Below are positions 22,700 to 36,290 of a DNA stretch of 64,000 nucleotides, piece after piece. The stretch comes from Owenia fusiformis (taxonomy: Eukaryota > Annelida > Polychaeta > Sabellida > Oweniidae). The translations under genes and the position numbers were made by a program. The stretch is taken from NCBI GenBank assembly GCA_903813345.2, contig CAIIXF020000010.1, forward strand, positions 28,918,425 through 28,982,424, read 5' to 3'. The notes beneath the pieces are model-generated. The model did no database searches. It was not told the DNA's origin and was given only the letters and a program-made list of their open reading frames with translations. The first letter of the stretch is position 1, and every line of letters starts with the position of its first letter.

Positions 22700-22880
22700 T
22701 TACGATACCTTAACGAAGCTTTTCTCTCTAAATTTTGGAGAAACTGCCTTAGTTTTTGACATTTTTTATAATTTAGAGTATTAACTACATATCTGTTTGC
22801 ACAATTCCTTGCCAATTCTACTTTTTCACTCTTTATTTTGCATTTCAAAACTAAACCTCCTTGACATTTTTCGCATGTAC
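22700..22880 (-). repeat. Dispersed 170 bp family, minus copy with open frame
   Basis: Minus-strand copy. The reading frame VELARNCANRYVVNTLN seen here recurs in other copies. Confidence 0.65.
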
Positions 22881-23771
22881 AACCCATTTTCCTTTCTAAC
22901 AGCTCAATATTTCAAATAAAACATTTTCTATATGTTTTTAAAGAGTTGTAACTTGAAAGGTTGTTTTCACACCAAAAAAACAAATGACTGAACAATTCCA
23001 CATCATGGTGAAGCACGTCTTCTCGATCTATCTCAGTCGCAAAACAGAAAGCTGTGACGAGAAACAGAATGACACCTCCCAGGGATTGGAATTGATTATA
23101 GAATTTTCCATGAGGCCATCTTGATCCCAAGGATCTCTAGGCATGAAATTAAGAAATGAATTCAAGATAATTGAAGGCCTTCCACTTGTGCTATCATAAC
23201 TTGTACCAAATAATGTAATAATAAACATCAGTCCAACCCTACATTAAAAATTCAAACAAACTGGCCCAGGGTACTTTTTAACATAGAATTTAGAGTATCC
23301 CATGAAAAATTGGGAAAAACATCCTTCAGGAAAAAAAGTATCTCCTTCAGGAAATTCAGAGATATATCCAGTGTAACAATGAACATTTATCTTGATATAT
23401 ATGACAGCATTTAACATAATTACAGAGTACCTAAAAGTACTAGGTGCAACTTCCAATATTTTCAAAGGAAACCTCGTGTCATATATCATCCTACATAAAC
23501 TGTACATGTAGGCAGCTAGCCCATCGCCAGCATATACCAGAAATAGATAACATCATCCATGATATGTGTCATCCTCAATGCACGATCAAATAACAAAATT
23601 AGTAACTAAAATGTCAATGGAAGGTGTTTTGTAGATTTTCGTAGAAATGGCGTGGTGATGAATCTAAGTGCAGAAACAGTAGGTTGTTATCATGAGTTAA
23701 ATCGATATAACTTGATTCAATTTTTTCTGATCATGCCTTTTCTTCAAAAATATTTCTCTTTTCTAAATCAT

Positions 23772-23876
23772 CAGTGAAACCTGTAAAGTGGAACAGCTCT
23801 ATAAGTGGAACACCTTATAAGTGGAACACTTTTTAAAGGTACCAAAGGTGTTCCAATTAAGACAGGTTTTACTGTA
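23772..23876. mobile_element. Miniature element, acagtaaaacctg family, compact member
   Basis: Starts cagtgaaacctgtaaagtgg and ends gacaggttttactgta; internal ataagtggaacac units are tandem. Confidence 0.7.
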
Positions 23877-24699
23877 CATGTACTTCTATGCATTTCAAGA
23901 CTACATATGTACGTATATGCCTGTTTACATAACCTTCGCCATACCTTGATAACTGCACTCTCTTAGTGCTTTTCTCATTTGAAAAACCTCTGTAATATAC
24001 TCCTTACAAACATCTTTCTAGGGATTTCAAAAACATATTTTTAGAAATTGTCACATTTTTGGAATACATCCGTTGAATTTAAGACCTTGTAGTTTTTTGA
24101 TTAATTGAACCTGAATATTTGTCATTTCATAAAATATATTAATCTTGATACAAAAAGTGTATGGTAGACTCTAGATACATAATGAACAGAGTGAATGATA
24201 TCTGAAGCCCTGCATTTGGATGGTGGATATACCAACAATATAGCCCTAAAATATCATTCTTTAGTAAGACATTTTCCTGAAATACCTCAACCTGCATGTA
24301 TAGAACGAAACTCTCATCCATGAATAGAAACTCCTCAAACAAAAAATCTAAAAACTCCGAAAAACAACCACCAAGAAATCAAAAAATCAAAAAGCAATAA
24401 TATCATGTAAACTTGGACCTATCACGATCACAATGACACGAATGAGACACTTTCAATCTTCATCATACATTCTTCCGAGGACACAATTCAAATAATCTGA
24501 CCATAAATCGAAAAAAGGAAGCAAGGGTACCAGGTAAATAATGTGCTGATCTATGGGTATTGTATTTTACCTGACAGGTACGAGGTAAAAATAGCATTGG
24601 GAAAAAGTGGATAGAAATAGTATTTATAGCAACCATTTATCTTCGAATATTTCTATTTCCATTACCTGTTCTATAAATCCAACCTCAGAAAAAAGACAT

Positions 24700-24845
24700 G
24701 GCGATCATGTTTTAAAATAGAAAATTCTGAGAAAAGAGTGGAATTAGCAAGGAATAAAGTAAACAGGCATGTAGTGAACACTCTGAATTATATGGAAATG
24801 CAAGAAAATCAGGCAGTTTATTCAAATTTTAGAGAGAGAATGGAC
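24700..24845 (+). repeat. Dispersed 170 bp family copy
   Basis: Starts at gatcatgttttaaaatag and keeps the frame VELARNKVNRHVVNTLNYM. Confidence 0.75.
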
Positions 24846-25228
24846 TGGAATCAGTACGATCGTATTAAGAAATATAAATGGTGGTTGTCAATATTCTGTC
24901 ATGAGATTTCATGGTCGATGAATCTACTTATCTTATTGATGAATGAGGATAAGATCTCCAGACATTCTTATATTTTCATATTCCTCAATACATCCAAACA
25001 AAGAGATCAATTGTAGAATTAAAAATTGTTGTCAGGCATCTCTTCTCTCGTCTTCAGTACTTTTCCTCAATTGAAATTTATACTAAATGATAATCAGGAT
25101 TGGTTAATAACTATATGTGAGTGAAAGTTTACCCTCTCCCCATATTTCACATTTAATTCACAAATTTTGGAAATCCAAGATGGCTCTGGGTGAAATCTAG
25201 GATGAATATACCAATGTAAATGAGCTTA

Positions 25229-25516
25229 TAAAACCAGTCAAGTGGAACATATCTATAAATGGAACACCTTAACACCTCTATATATGGAACACCTCTATAA
25301 ATGGAACACCTCTATAAATGAAACACCTCGCAGTAGGTAACCACTGATTTCAAGTTAATCCAACAAGAACATGTCTACAAGTGAACACCTTTGTTAATGG
25401 AACACTTTTCAGTCACATGACTTCATTTTAATGAAACCTACACAAGAAGAACACCTCCTAAGTGGAACACTTTATAATGGAACCAATGGTGTTCAACATG
25501 TACACCTTTTACTGTA
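25229..25516. mobile_element. Miniature element, acagtaaaacctg family, expanded member
   Basis: Bounded by aaaaccagtcaagtgg and ttttactgta. The middle holds several tandem copies of tctataaatggaacacc, which explains its larger size. Confidence 0.65.
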
Positions 25517-26626
25517 TGATCATTAAAAGTTATACAGTCTCTCATTCCTCAGCCACTTGAGCAAGTATATAATCAGTTTCATTTGCGATGGCCTTTTGCA
25601 GACCTTGAACATAAATGCCAACTATAACTCCAAGATTTGCCAAATATTCTATTAACTCAATCTGTTCCTTATTTTCCTAACCAGACTTCATTATTTCATA
25701 GACACACTTCATACTTCAAAGTCGAACTATTTGGCTGTGGATCATCATAAATAGAGAACACATGGAAAATGGGCTTGCTTTTCCTGAGTCCAGCTACAAG
25801 CCCTTTAGACCCCCCCCCCCTATAACACACCTCCCCTGTGTGAAATGTATAGTCAAGTAGTGGGAGGGGGTTACAGGGGGTTCTAGTTAGACTAGCCCTT
25901 TCTCACACTAAGATAGAAACCTTTTGATATAAGTTATATGTCTTATATGTTACAAGTTATATAAAATTATGTGTATTATAGAACTGTAACATGTCCTTGT
26001 ATATACTAAGATACAGTAGTCTTGGTGGCCCCCAGTTAAAGACGTAAATGAACATACATACACAGAAATGAAAATGAAAGCAACAACCAAATAAAATATT
26101 AAATGAATTTAAACAAAGATAAATTATTTAAAAAGTGAAATAGATTAGCTAAAATTTGATTTAATATTTGTATTCATTTCATTTTTTGCAGACACTTGAA
26201 GAATTATGTCATTTCAATTCAATTCAATCAAAAATATAATATTAGAAATAGTATTGTTTCATACTTTAATAATCTCACAATTCTTTTACAGAAATAAAGC
26301 AAAAATATATTTAAAAACACAACACAGAGAAGCCAAGCCAAGTTTCTGTCTATATACGCTACAAAACATCAAGGGCTTTCAACTAGAATTTTTACCACCT
26401 TGCCGGGCCAGTTCTAGGGGTTTTAGTACTAGTTTAAAAGGCATTCATTTTACTATATCGACCTGAGCAATATGTGACGTCATAGTGGCGGTCAAGAATG
26501 CATTTCAGACCGGTCGAGAATGCATTTAACGACCGGCAATTTTCCCCGGGAAATTAGATATCGTTCAGTGCGTAACATTTTCTTGCTGTTTCAGTCCTGA
26601 TCATTAACGGTGGTAATAATACTAAT

Positions 26627-26727
26627 AATAACGTCATTTCTGCGGGTAATAGAGTGAAATATTGGACCCTTGTCCTTCGGTACTCGGTCCAATATTTCAC
26701 TATATTGCCCTTCGAAATGACGTTATT
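26627..26727. repeat. Palindrome, arms about 44 bases
   Basis: Arms 26627-26670 and 26684-26727 share aacgtcatttc and agtgaaatattggacc in opposite orientation with a 13-base loop. Just upstream (26490-26540) the word gtc(a/g)agaatgcattt is directly repeated. Confidence 0.75.
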
Positions 26728-27184
26728 GTACTATTGAAAGCCCATGAAAACATGCAACAGAGGATAAAATTAATAACACATAAATACAAAATAATCATAC
26801 TGAAATTACTTAGCATATGTACAGCCACAATAAAATGACATAAAATAAGACCAAGCTCTGTTGGATTACACAGGACAATGCATGGTTTATTGCGGCTGTC
26901 CATTTGACTGTAGCAACATATCATGCATGGGAAATGTGTGAACGTGCTGTATAACGTGCATTCTGAACTATACAAAAAGTATGTTGTGCATCTAAATATT
27001 GTCTCATGCGTGGAACTTCTAAAATATGAAAATGGAGGGTGGTGAGTTTCTACGATGCATATTGGCAACCTACGTTTATAAGCGAGCGTGGGTCATTCAA
27101 TTTTGATATGGACTAGTCTGTTATGTGCTGCGTAGGAGGGGTGGTAGCCTCACGTAACAGTTATAATTTGCCATAACATCATGC

Positions 27185-27350
27185 TTATTTTAGTAATTTT
27201 CTCTCTAAATTTTGAATGAAGTATGTGATCTTCTAGTACTTCTATACAATTTAGAGTGTTAACTTCATGCTTATATACTTTATTCCATGCAAATTCCACT
27301 CCTTTCTACTCTATTTGCATTTGAAAACGAGACCTCCATGACTTTTTTCA
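27185..27350 (-). repeat. Dispersed 170 bp family, minus copy beside a coding exon
   Basis: Ends about 60 bases from the donor of the Ser/Pro exon at 27408. Shows ctctaaattttgaatgaa and tttagagtgttaact. Confidence 0.65.
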
Positions 27351-27407
27351 AAATGAGGCACTAAAAGCAGACGTCTAACAGGACAGGGAGAGGAGTGAAT
27401 GACTTAC

Positions 27408-27680
27408 AAGTAAAATGGAACTAGGGGGACCAGGATTAGGGAAACTCCCACTTCGTGGTCGGTGTGGCTCAGAAATAGCCCGACCAACTTTCGGAGACCT
27501 TAAAACCTTAGGGGATTTTGGCACCTTTGAGAACAGATTATGGCGAGAGTGTTCTACGAAAGACTTGAGGGAGGATGCTCCCGCCCCTGCACTTTGGCTA
27601 CGATCAGTCCTGGGAGGACCCTCAATTTTAATCAGAGGACTATCGCTGTTACTCCTCACTGTTCTATGCTTGGAGTGACC
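27408..27680 (-). CDS. ARHGEF11/ARHGEF12-like (RhoGEF2): RhoGEF exon: Ser/Pro-rich basic linker
   Basis: A 273-base exon of 91 codons, phase 0 at both ends, between acceptor TTTCATTTCTCAG and donor CTT|GTAAGT. It begins GHSKHRTVRSNSDSPLIK and ends PGPPSSILL. It is rich in Ser, Pro, Arg and Lys, with repeated SPKV motifs (KSPKVLRSPKVGRAISE) that look like proline-directed kinase sites and an RAISEPHRPRS stretch that resembles 14-3-3 or basophilic kinase sites (inference). No folded domain is visible. The region is clearly GC-richer than the flanking intron, as in the other exons. It follows the PDZ exon and precedes the coiled-coil exon. Confidence 0.8.
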
Positions 27681-28467
27681 CTGAGAAATGAAACGAAGAC
27701 AACATGCATGTATGTGTTTAAGATGCATTTACACCTGGTACAAAATTAAATAAACAATGCAGTGGAATTGATAAATGACAGAGTACGAAGTAATCATGCT
27801 AAAAACCAGGGTGATCATTTGAATTCCAATATTTTTCAAGTATAAACGATGAAGAAATGCCTAATATGGAAATATATGATCACCTTGATTTAATACTTTA
27901 AGAATTGTGCACCACGATAACCCAAAATGCATTGTGAATGAGAGAAAGAAAATAATTGAAACTAATAATTTTCAATAATACATATATCGCAATATACTAG
28001 ATAAAATATAACAGAAAATATGACAACTAAATAATACAATACAAACAAAATAATAATAGTGCATGTTGTTCAGCATTCAGTATTAAACTTTGCAAATCAT
28101 AATGATAATATTGATAAGATAGGACAAGTGCGCCATGAGGATATAGACCAATGGGCCGTCACCAGTAGAAATATACTCTGAAGATGGTTCAGTAAAACCA
28201 TGTAATAACTCTTTTGAAAATCAACACTTTTTGGTCAATATTATACTTTCAGTTAGGCAATGAAAATAGCCTTTCGGCACAATACAGTTAGGCAAAACAA
28301 GTACAATATAATGGTACCCTATTGAGCAGTCCTCCATATGAAGACTTTTAGCCCCTTCTTATAGTTCATTTATCTTTGTACAAAAATAATACCATCCTGA
28401 TTCTACAAATATGCAAACAATAATACAAAGATAATGAGATTTGGAATAATCATAACAAAACACCTAC

Positions 28468-28676
28468 CTCTGCCGCAGATGGACTGCTGATTCTGTCTAA
28501 ATGTATGCTGTGCCGTTCTGGGCGCTCACTCCCTGATCCTGGTGAGGCAAGGTGTGATATTGTGTTATGGCTCCCGCCTGATTGATAACGAGGCTGTGGA
28601 GGTGGCTCTAGGGGTTTTGATTTAGTGCTGCCCCCTGGTGGACGCCCAAGGAGTGTGAGAGTGACGTAAGAGCCCG
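28468..28676 (-). CDS. ARHGEF11/ARHGEF12-like (RhoGEF2): RhoGEF exon: last strand of PDZ domain plus linker
   Basis: Acceptor TATTTCCAG, donor GAG|GTAGGT, incoming phase 1, outgoing phase 0, 69 full codons. The first residues, GSYVTLTLLGRPPGG, match the final beta strand of the ARHGEF11/12 PDZ domain, where the family reads roughly SGSYVALTxxGRPPG. The remainder is a proline- and serine-rich linker containing PLEPPPQPR and SGSERPERHS, probably disordered. The phase-1 start requires an upstream exon encoding the peptide-binding groove of the PDZ domain; I did not find it. Confidence 0.85.
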
Positions 28677-29169
28677 CTGGAAATATAAGAACAGAACATT
28701 AAATTCAGTGACTTAAATTCTCAAGATTTTTTTATGAGTATCAAGATCTCACAATGCTCATTTTGCAGAATCACATCCATGTTTCGTATCATATACTACA
28801 AGAGTCTAAGCTTGAGTTTAAGCTTGTTTAATCATTTTAAGTATACCACAACAAAATTGTTTTAGGAACCAAAACGAGAGTCTGAAAATAGGCTGAAAAT
28901 ATACTCGAGTAGAACTGTACATTTTGTAGGTTATGACCATGTTGTCTATCAAGAGCTTTTTTGGCGGAAACACTGGATAAAATTTCTCATCTTATGTTAA
29001 CAAAATGCTCAACTTACATAGCAACATGGTACTATATTAGAGAAAGTTACACAACAACAAGTTGTAAAAACATATCTTAATAAAAACATCATGTTATACG
29101 ATAACCTTCAAAACAAGTTGGATCAGAGCCAGAATCGTGACATCTTCCCACTCAAAGACAACAAACAGT

Positions 29170-29183
29170 GTTGCTATGGCAAC
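29170..29183. promoter_or_regulatory. X-box-like RFX site (candidate)
   Basis: gttgctatggcaac is close to the palindromic RFX consensus GTTGCCATGGCAAC. It is intronic, about 500 bases upstream of the PDZ exon. Function is not shown. Confidence 0.3.
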
Positions 29184-31764
29184 CAGGAGAAACAAATTTT
29201 CGAAGCAAGAAACAAATGTGACTCAGTGCATTCCCCTCCCTGGTCCCTCATAAAAATTCTATGATTCTTACAGAAATGTAAACATAAAATGTCTGAAGCA
29301 TTTTTGAACAGCTTTCTGTTGTAGCAAATTTATATTGAGAAACTCCAAAAAGAATCCAATCAAATGTAACTGAAACACTTTATGGTCACACAGTGCAAAC
29401 CCATTTGTTCTCGAGTTCCTTTTGCATGTCTACAAATCCAGTTTTCTTAGAAAACTTTCTGATAGTAACCGCTTCCTTATAAACATATAGTACAGTACAT
29501 ATATAATAATGTACAGGAATAAAACCATAGACAGCTGAACCCTGCACCTTTGGGTAAAGACTGTTCTGAGGCTCGATTATTGGATCCTCATTTTCTCAAA
29601 TCATAAGCCAGGCAGATAGAATGATGATGTGATGAGCTGATCGTGATATTGTATGATTCAAAAACTGCGACAGAATAAGTCATAGTGAATGTGAATGTGA
29701 TTTCAAAACATGAACAAATATATGATATTTTGTTCCCAAAAGAACTGAAGACCAAAAATATTAGACTGCAACTGACCTTCATCAATCAAACTGAAAAAAT
29801 CATATTAGGATATGACCATTTCCTAAATGATATCCTAAACCTACAAAAATATTTCTATCTATTTTATCATCTCCTGCCTTCTAAATCATCTTATGACAAC
29901 GAGGACTTTGAATAAAACTGTGCAAGATTATGCACTTTCATCAAGATCATGCCATGAAAAATCCTACAAATTGAATATATTTTTTCAATTTCTACAATGG
30001 CTGGTGAATATCAAAATAAAGTTAAACCCAATTTTTAAGTGTCTCAAAGGTAAAGTAAATAGGCCTTGGACACCCTGTATTTTTATAACATTTTAGAATC
30101 TAATCTAACCTCAGTAAAACTAATATTATATTAAGGAAGGCAGGGTTAAATCAAAAATCTGGCTCAATCCAAATATTTTAAAAGTAAACTCAATCCCAAA
30201 ATGATCCTACTATGCCTTCCTTTACTTAATATACTATTGTACTGAATGAAAATTCCGTTCCATTATTTTGAGGTTTTATTTCGGTTTTGTCATATGATCT
30301 TTTGTCATGTGTTTTAAATGTCATTCTATTAATCTTAATTTCTCCCACTATATGTCAAATGTGGTTTTAAAACCACAAACTAAATACACCCAAAACTTAG
30401 TGACTTATCATGATTTTTCTATTTTGGGAATAACTTAATATCAATTTGAGCATATAATAAGGAAATAATTGTTGAAATAAATACATCAATCTCCTATTAG
30501 TCCTAACTCTCTACACTTTCAGATCTCTCAATGTAGTTAAGAGATGGTTCATAATCACAATGCCATGGCGCCAATATCCAACGTTTTGAGGAAAATCAAG
30601 TTTTTACTTCTGCAACAGAGATAACTATAAACTAATAATGAGAATTCTTAAAACACATAATATCTACATATTTCACAAGGAAAATCTAACAAATGAGCAA
30701 AATGAGACGACAAACACTATCACAAGACAAACAAACAGATTTGAACTTACCTATACAGTGAAACTAAAGTTAATATATCAATTTCCAAACATTTTTCTGC
30801 TTCATTTTCCTATATTCTACAAAGTCTGAACCTTTTCTCTTCTATTCTTTTAATTCCATTGACTCATAAACTATCAAAACCTCTAAATGTGAACACCTCT
30901 ATGTAAGGACACTTTTAACCAGTTTTACCAAATGTTCATTTTCGACAAGTTTCGCTGTATATATGGGACATAGTTGAGATCACCTCAGACGCTCCAATCA
31001 TCAAAAACACCATTAAACTCCAGATTATAGTAGAAATTAGCAAATTATCTCTGTTAAGAGGGTGTGGTTTGAAGGATTACACAAAACAGATGTGGAATAT
31101 CCTTTTATGAAAATTATCTCAGAAAAAACAACATTTCCCACCCATTTAAGCAGCAGTACTGTAATGTATATGTTTTTGCATATTTTAATTATTTTAAATA
31201 TAATTTTTTTAAATATAAAATCAAATTTATCTTTATTTTCTTTCTATATATAGACAGTATTCAGGAAGAAACACATGCTCATTTTAAAACACATTTTTGC
31301 TTACTGTTGAAAGGAACCAGGTGAGGTGAATGACCTGATAAAAATGCACTGGTGGTTATATTTTTCCCTGGCAAATTGAGAAGAAAAGAGAGTAATAAGC
31401 AAGGAATAAAGTAAACAGACATGTAGAGAACATTATAAATTGTATAGAAATGCAAGAAAATCAGACACCTCATTCAAATTTTCAAGAGGAAATAACCAAA
31501 TTAAGTAAAATATTTTGATTCGGGAACAGATACCCCAGATAAAGGTGTTATGAAATGAAGTCTGGGGTTGTTGAACCTTTAAATTACAAGCTAAGGTCTA
31601 CCTTAAATCTACCTTAATATCAGATGTGATTTATTATACACTGCTAAATTGTTTTCATCCTTAATGATACCATATTGGAAAAGATAACAGAAGAGCAAGT
31701 TAGTAAACAAATCATGCAAACAACAAAGAAACCTGAAGAAAACAATACAGGGTCATGATTTGAA

Positions 31765-31915
31765 AGTCAAAATAGAGAGTAAAATAGTGAAAAAAGGAAA
31801 GGATAAAATACACAGACATGTAGTTCACACTCTAAATTGTTTAAAACTGCTAAAAAATCAGACACTTCATTCAAATTTTACAGAGAAACTGAGCCAAATT
31901 AACACAAGCAGACGG
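31765..31915 (+). repeat. Dispersed 170 bp family copy with right end
   Basis: Includes the terminal word acaagcagacggcc. A second, more decayed copy lies at 31375-31500 in the same orientation. Confidence 0.65.
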
Positions 31916-32804
31916 CCATTTTAAGCAAAAAACATGAAGAAATTGATGTGATTCAACAACCTGAAGCACTGATGAAATGTAAAAATATTTTCAAGAGGAG
32001 TCTTATCTGGAGAAAGCCAGTGTTCAACATGTTGTTTTATTCCTGGATGCACATATAATCTGGCTGCACTCAAATATACTTGGATAACATCTATCAAGGT
32101 TGATGAACTATTATTGGTACAATATACATTCCATTCAGTCTTTTTATAATTCTAATACAAATCTCTAAAATAACTTTATGGATACCCTGTAGTTTCTCAT
32201 CAAATCTCTGCCATTCCCCTGTTACCTACTTCCCCAAACCTGTATAGAAAGCATACTTTGCATTTAACAAGTCATTCCCCCATCCCCCATCCCTCATCCC
32301 CATCAACATGAGAAATCATGACCCTATCAATTTTCCAATGTGCAATGCTGCAGAAAATAAGAAGAAACGGGATAGTAACAGGCTCACAGGAGCAATATTT
32401 AGAAAAAATCAAGACTTTCAATGAATACTTATGTATTACGATTGATGGCTCTGAGACTCAGGGTACTCTATTAAAATCTCAGAACATAAAGCTCATGAAA
32501 AACACCACTGATATTGTAATATTGCACTTGTTGACCTGGGAGACCCAGATTTAACTGGCATAACTTACAGTAAACAAGCCATTTAAGCATATCCATATCA
32601 ATATGATCATGTTTTGGAAAGAATATGGGGTGAATAGAGAGGAAACAACAAGGAACAAAAGCATTCAGGCATATACAGTACATATGAATTTTAGAAAAAA
32701 AATTAAGTGGAATGAGGTTGACTGTGAATTAACCATGAGTGAACCCATGCCCCTTGAAGCAATCCATCCACGATATTCTCATCTGCTAATGTCTCCACCC
32801 CATT

Positions 32805-32950
32805 TTGCTCTTTTTCTCTCTAAAATTTGAATAAACTGCTTGATTTTCTTGCATTTCCATAGAATTTACAGTCTTTCCTACATGAGTGTTCACTTAATTC
32901 CTGGCGTTTTCTCTCCCTAATACTCAATTTTGGATTTCAAAACATGCCTG
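32805..32950 (-). repeat. Dispersed 170 bp family, minus copy
   Basis: Shows ttctctctaaaatttgaata, cttgcatttccat and gatttcaaaacatg. Confidence 0.65.
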
Positions 32951-35424
32951 CCTCATTAAATCTCACTCTCTGCATTCTAAATAGTAAACAAGGCCACCAG
33001 GCAGTGTCAACAAACATACAGCTGGAGATAAGAAGAGGTCTTCAAAACATCATCAAAAACATCAAAGTGATTTTGAAGGGTTTACATCCAGGAAGGCAGG
33101 GCTGTCCTTAGCCTAAATCTAGAAAGGTTGCAATCTAAGATGTAGCCTTAGAAATTGGCTCAAAATGAAGCATAAGGGCAACTTTACATTCATTCACATG
33201 AACAATGTGCAATGTTTTCCTGAGTATTTCCAATACAGTTAACTATATGCATATGTGATAAGTCCCATTGTCTCCTGGAGGAGAAACAGCTCCTCCATTT
33301 ATCCTCATCTTCAATCATATTAAACTGATGTGGCATTGCAATACAATGTAAATTAACAGACAAAACTCACAGAATAGGAACTCTCATAATGGATTGGGTC
33401 AAGTCTTTGCATTAAAGTGAATATATTCGAGAGTTTGATTTCATAAAATAAAGACCAAATCCTAAAAACAGGAGGCACTTTGGTCAAAACAACATGCAAA
33501 ATTACCCCCTGTCTCCATGTAATGAAACCCTGGAGACTAATTACAGAATACTTGAAGTTGGAAACATGTCATTCTGAAACTCATCACATCATTCCATAAA
33601 GCAACCATAACCATTTGGTTATCATGGAGATGCCATGGATCATCATGGTTGGTAGAACCTTGTTGTTTTAGAGTCACTTGTTTGTTGCTTTGGGAATTCA
33701 TGCAATGCCATAATGAACTCACCACATCATAACATAGACCCCTCTCTATCCCCAAGATATTTTCATATGTTCTGTATGTTTATAAATAATGCTGCTCATG
33801 TCCCTGTTTGGCCCCTGGATTCTATGGTTAGCTGAACTGTCTGCACTTTCACTGCTTTATGTATTCTGCTTAAGCACTAAATCTAATATTCAATGGAATA
33901 ATGGAACAACAGTCGTGGAAACCATAGCATTTTCTTTAATCAGAAAGTACCTCTTAAGCTTACTTTAAGACTTTGTGATTTCTCTTTTTCTCTACCTCCA
34001 TTTAGATAAGGGGCGGGGAGGGGGTAGGGGGTCCAAAGACCTCGCTCATGCAAGACTAAGGAATTCTCCATGCAAGACTAAGGAATTCTCCATGCAAGAC
34101 TATATGTGATGAGTGTTAGAATGCGGAATAATCCTATTGTGAGAAAAATCATTATTGAAAGTTTCACACAGATATGCAATGATAAAAAGTTACTGACTGT
34201 GCAAGAAATTGTCATGGGGTCATTCATGTCTCTCTAATGAGAGTACAAAATCATGGGAATCATCTTGGAAAAAAGACACATGCATTTGACAGAGTAAAAA
34301 AGTATATTTTAGAGAAAGACACAATGAACATGAATGACCAGAAAAATTTAGGTACACAATATTATTGACTAAGAAGGCACCTAAATATTAGTACTACTTT
34401 AATAATGTATATTTCTTATTCAGAAAAAAATGTAAATTTAATTGAAAAACATTGAAGCAAATTATCTGAGCAATACACAAGGTAAATAAAGCCATAAATA
34501 GTGCAATTAACAGATCTATCACATATAATTACTGCTTGGAAACTGTTGCAATTAAATCATATCACGATGACTGCCAAATATGTTTTACTGTTCAAATAAT
34601 GATGCAAAGAATACAAATGAGAACTTGATAAATTGCAGGGCAACTTTTATTCTCCATTTGCAGCAATGTATCACCATACAGTTTTATATTAGCACGTAGA
34701 AACTCATTGACTCAATATTTCAAATGGAATTACCTATTGAACTGATCTCAATAAATTAGAGTATAAGCGTATGTAGGTGAGTGTGTGAAGACAATTTTTA
34801 TACTTTCTCTTCGACTTTTATATACCAAAATGTTTTCAAGCCGTAATATCATATTCAACCAAATATCGAGGATATCATATAAATTATCACTAAAATCCCA
34901 ACCCCACTCCTGGAACTTTTGCTAGAAAGACAAAAAGACCCATTGCTCAAAAATATACTTGCAGAAGGATTTCAACTTCTACCTAAAATACACAACATAA
35001 TATTAAAAAATACTGACTGACAATATTTACAATAGGGAGGGGGATAAAGCTATATATTAAGTAAAGTCTTCTACTGTACATTGAAATCACAAGAGTATAA
35101 AAATCAAAATAGAAACTCTATATCGCATGTCCTATTTAATAAAGTGCAAATGTCTACATATAAAGGATACATATTTCAAATTATTCCCTTTTATGTTGCC
35201 AAGCATTCACAATGTTTAACAACTATTCATCACTACTGACAATATAATAAAAAATTCAAAACATTTTGATGGAATTTAACTTCTTTATGCATTAAAATTG
35301 TGAATGTTTAGAATTGTATATATAAAGTGGATCAGGCCTCATCAGGTGATGTTAATATCCATGGTATCGCCTGAGTTCTATATTAAATGTTGCATCTGAA
35401 CTATGTGAGAAATATCGTCGATAG

Positions 35425-35570
35425 TCATGTTTCAAAGTGACAAAAATAGAGTCGAAAGCATGGAAAAAGGATGGAATAAAATTAACAGGCATGTAGTGAA
35501 CACTCTAAATGGTATAAAAATGCAAGAAAATCAGGCAGTTCATTCAAATTTTAGGGAGAAATTGTGTATG
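35425..35570 (+). repeat. Dispersed 170 bp family copy with open frame
   Basis: Reads KINRHVVNTLNGIKMQENQA in the shared frame. Confidence 0.7.
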
Positions 35571-35829
35571 ACAAACGACCAAAATAGATTAAATCTTCCT
35601 AGCTATATTCTATTCCTACAGTCTGCTACTTAGAGAAATAAGCTGATGAGAATATCAGTGCCATAAAATATAAAGATTCTTTCTCACCAGAATAAATGAT
35701 GCTACAAACAAAGTCCCCATTTATCACGATCATAAGAGGCACCCTGACCTCATTAGAGCAAAAGACTAAGCAGGAGATAATGTCAATTATGAATGAGCAA
35801 ATCACTTGAGACATCATTGACATTTTCTT

Positions 35830-36290
35830 ATAGGACTACCCCGACTTAAAGCCTAGTGAGTGAGGGTATTGCTCTGACTTAAAGCCCAATGAGTGAGGGT
35901 ATTGCCCTGACTTAAAGCCTAATGAGTGAGGGTATTGCCTTGACTTAAAGCCTAATGAGTGAGGGTATTGCCTTGACTTAAAGCCTAATGAGTGAGGGTA
36001 TTGCCCTGACTTAAAGCCTAATGAGTGAGGGTATTACCCTGACTTAAAGCCTAGTAATTGAGGCTATTCCCATGAGTTAGAGCCTAATGAGTGGAGGTAT
36101 TTCCCTGACTTAAAGCCTAATGAGTAAGAATCTTGCCCTGACTAAGAGCCTAGCCAGTGAGTGTTTCCCTGACTTAGAGCCTAATAAGTGAGGGTATTGC
36201 CCTGACTTAGAGCCTAATGAGTGAGTCCTGCCCTGACTTAGAGCCTAATGAGTAAGACTCCTGCCCTGACTTTGAGTCTATCTAATGAGT
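35830..36290. repeat. Minisatellite, 33 bp unit, about 14 copies
   Basis: Unit words gacttaaagcctaatgag and gagggtattgccct recur every 33 bases at the left end; units degenerate toward 36290. Confidence 0.9.

Larger units (their letters stand above)
18920..27407. other. Long intron between coiled-coil and Ser/Pro exons
   Basis: About 8.5 kb of repeats and AT-rich DNA. I looked for further minus-strand exons and found none with both splice sites and a plausible frame. The dispersed 170 bp family, the acagtaaaacctg family and purine/pyrimidine foldbacks occupy much of it. Confidence 0.4.

Noticed and set aside
26700-27068. 122-residue minus-strand frame
   Set aside because: Cys/Phe/His-rich, begins within a palindrome and shows no family pattern; probably chance.
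33537-33755. Minus-strand frame with a GTGAGT donor-like site nearby
   Set aside because: Tested as a possible PDZ exon; the residues do not fit a PDZ core and the phase is wrong.
35830-36290. Possible CRISPR-like array
   Set aside because: The 33 bp unit is a contiguous tandem repeat with no unique spacers, in eukaryotic DNA.
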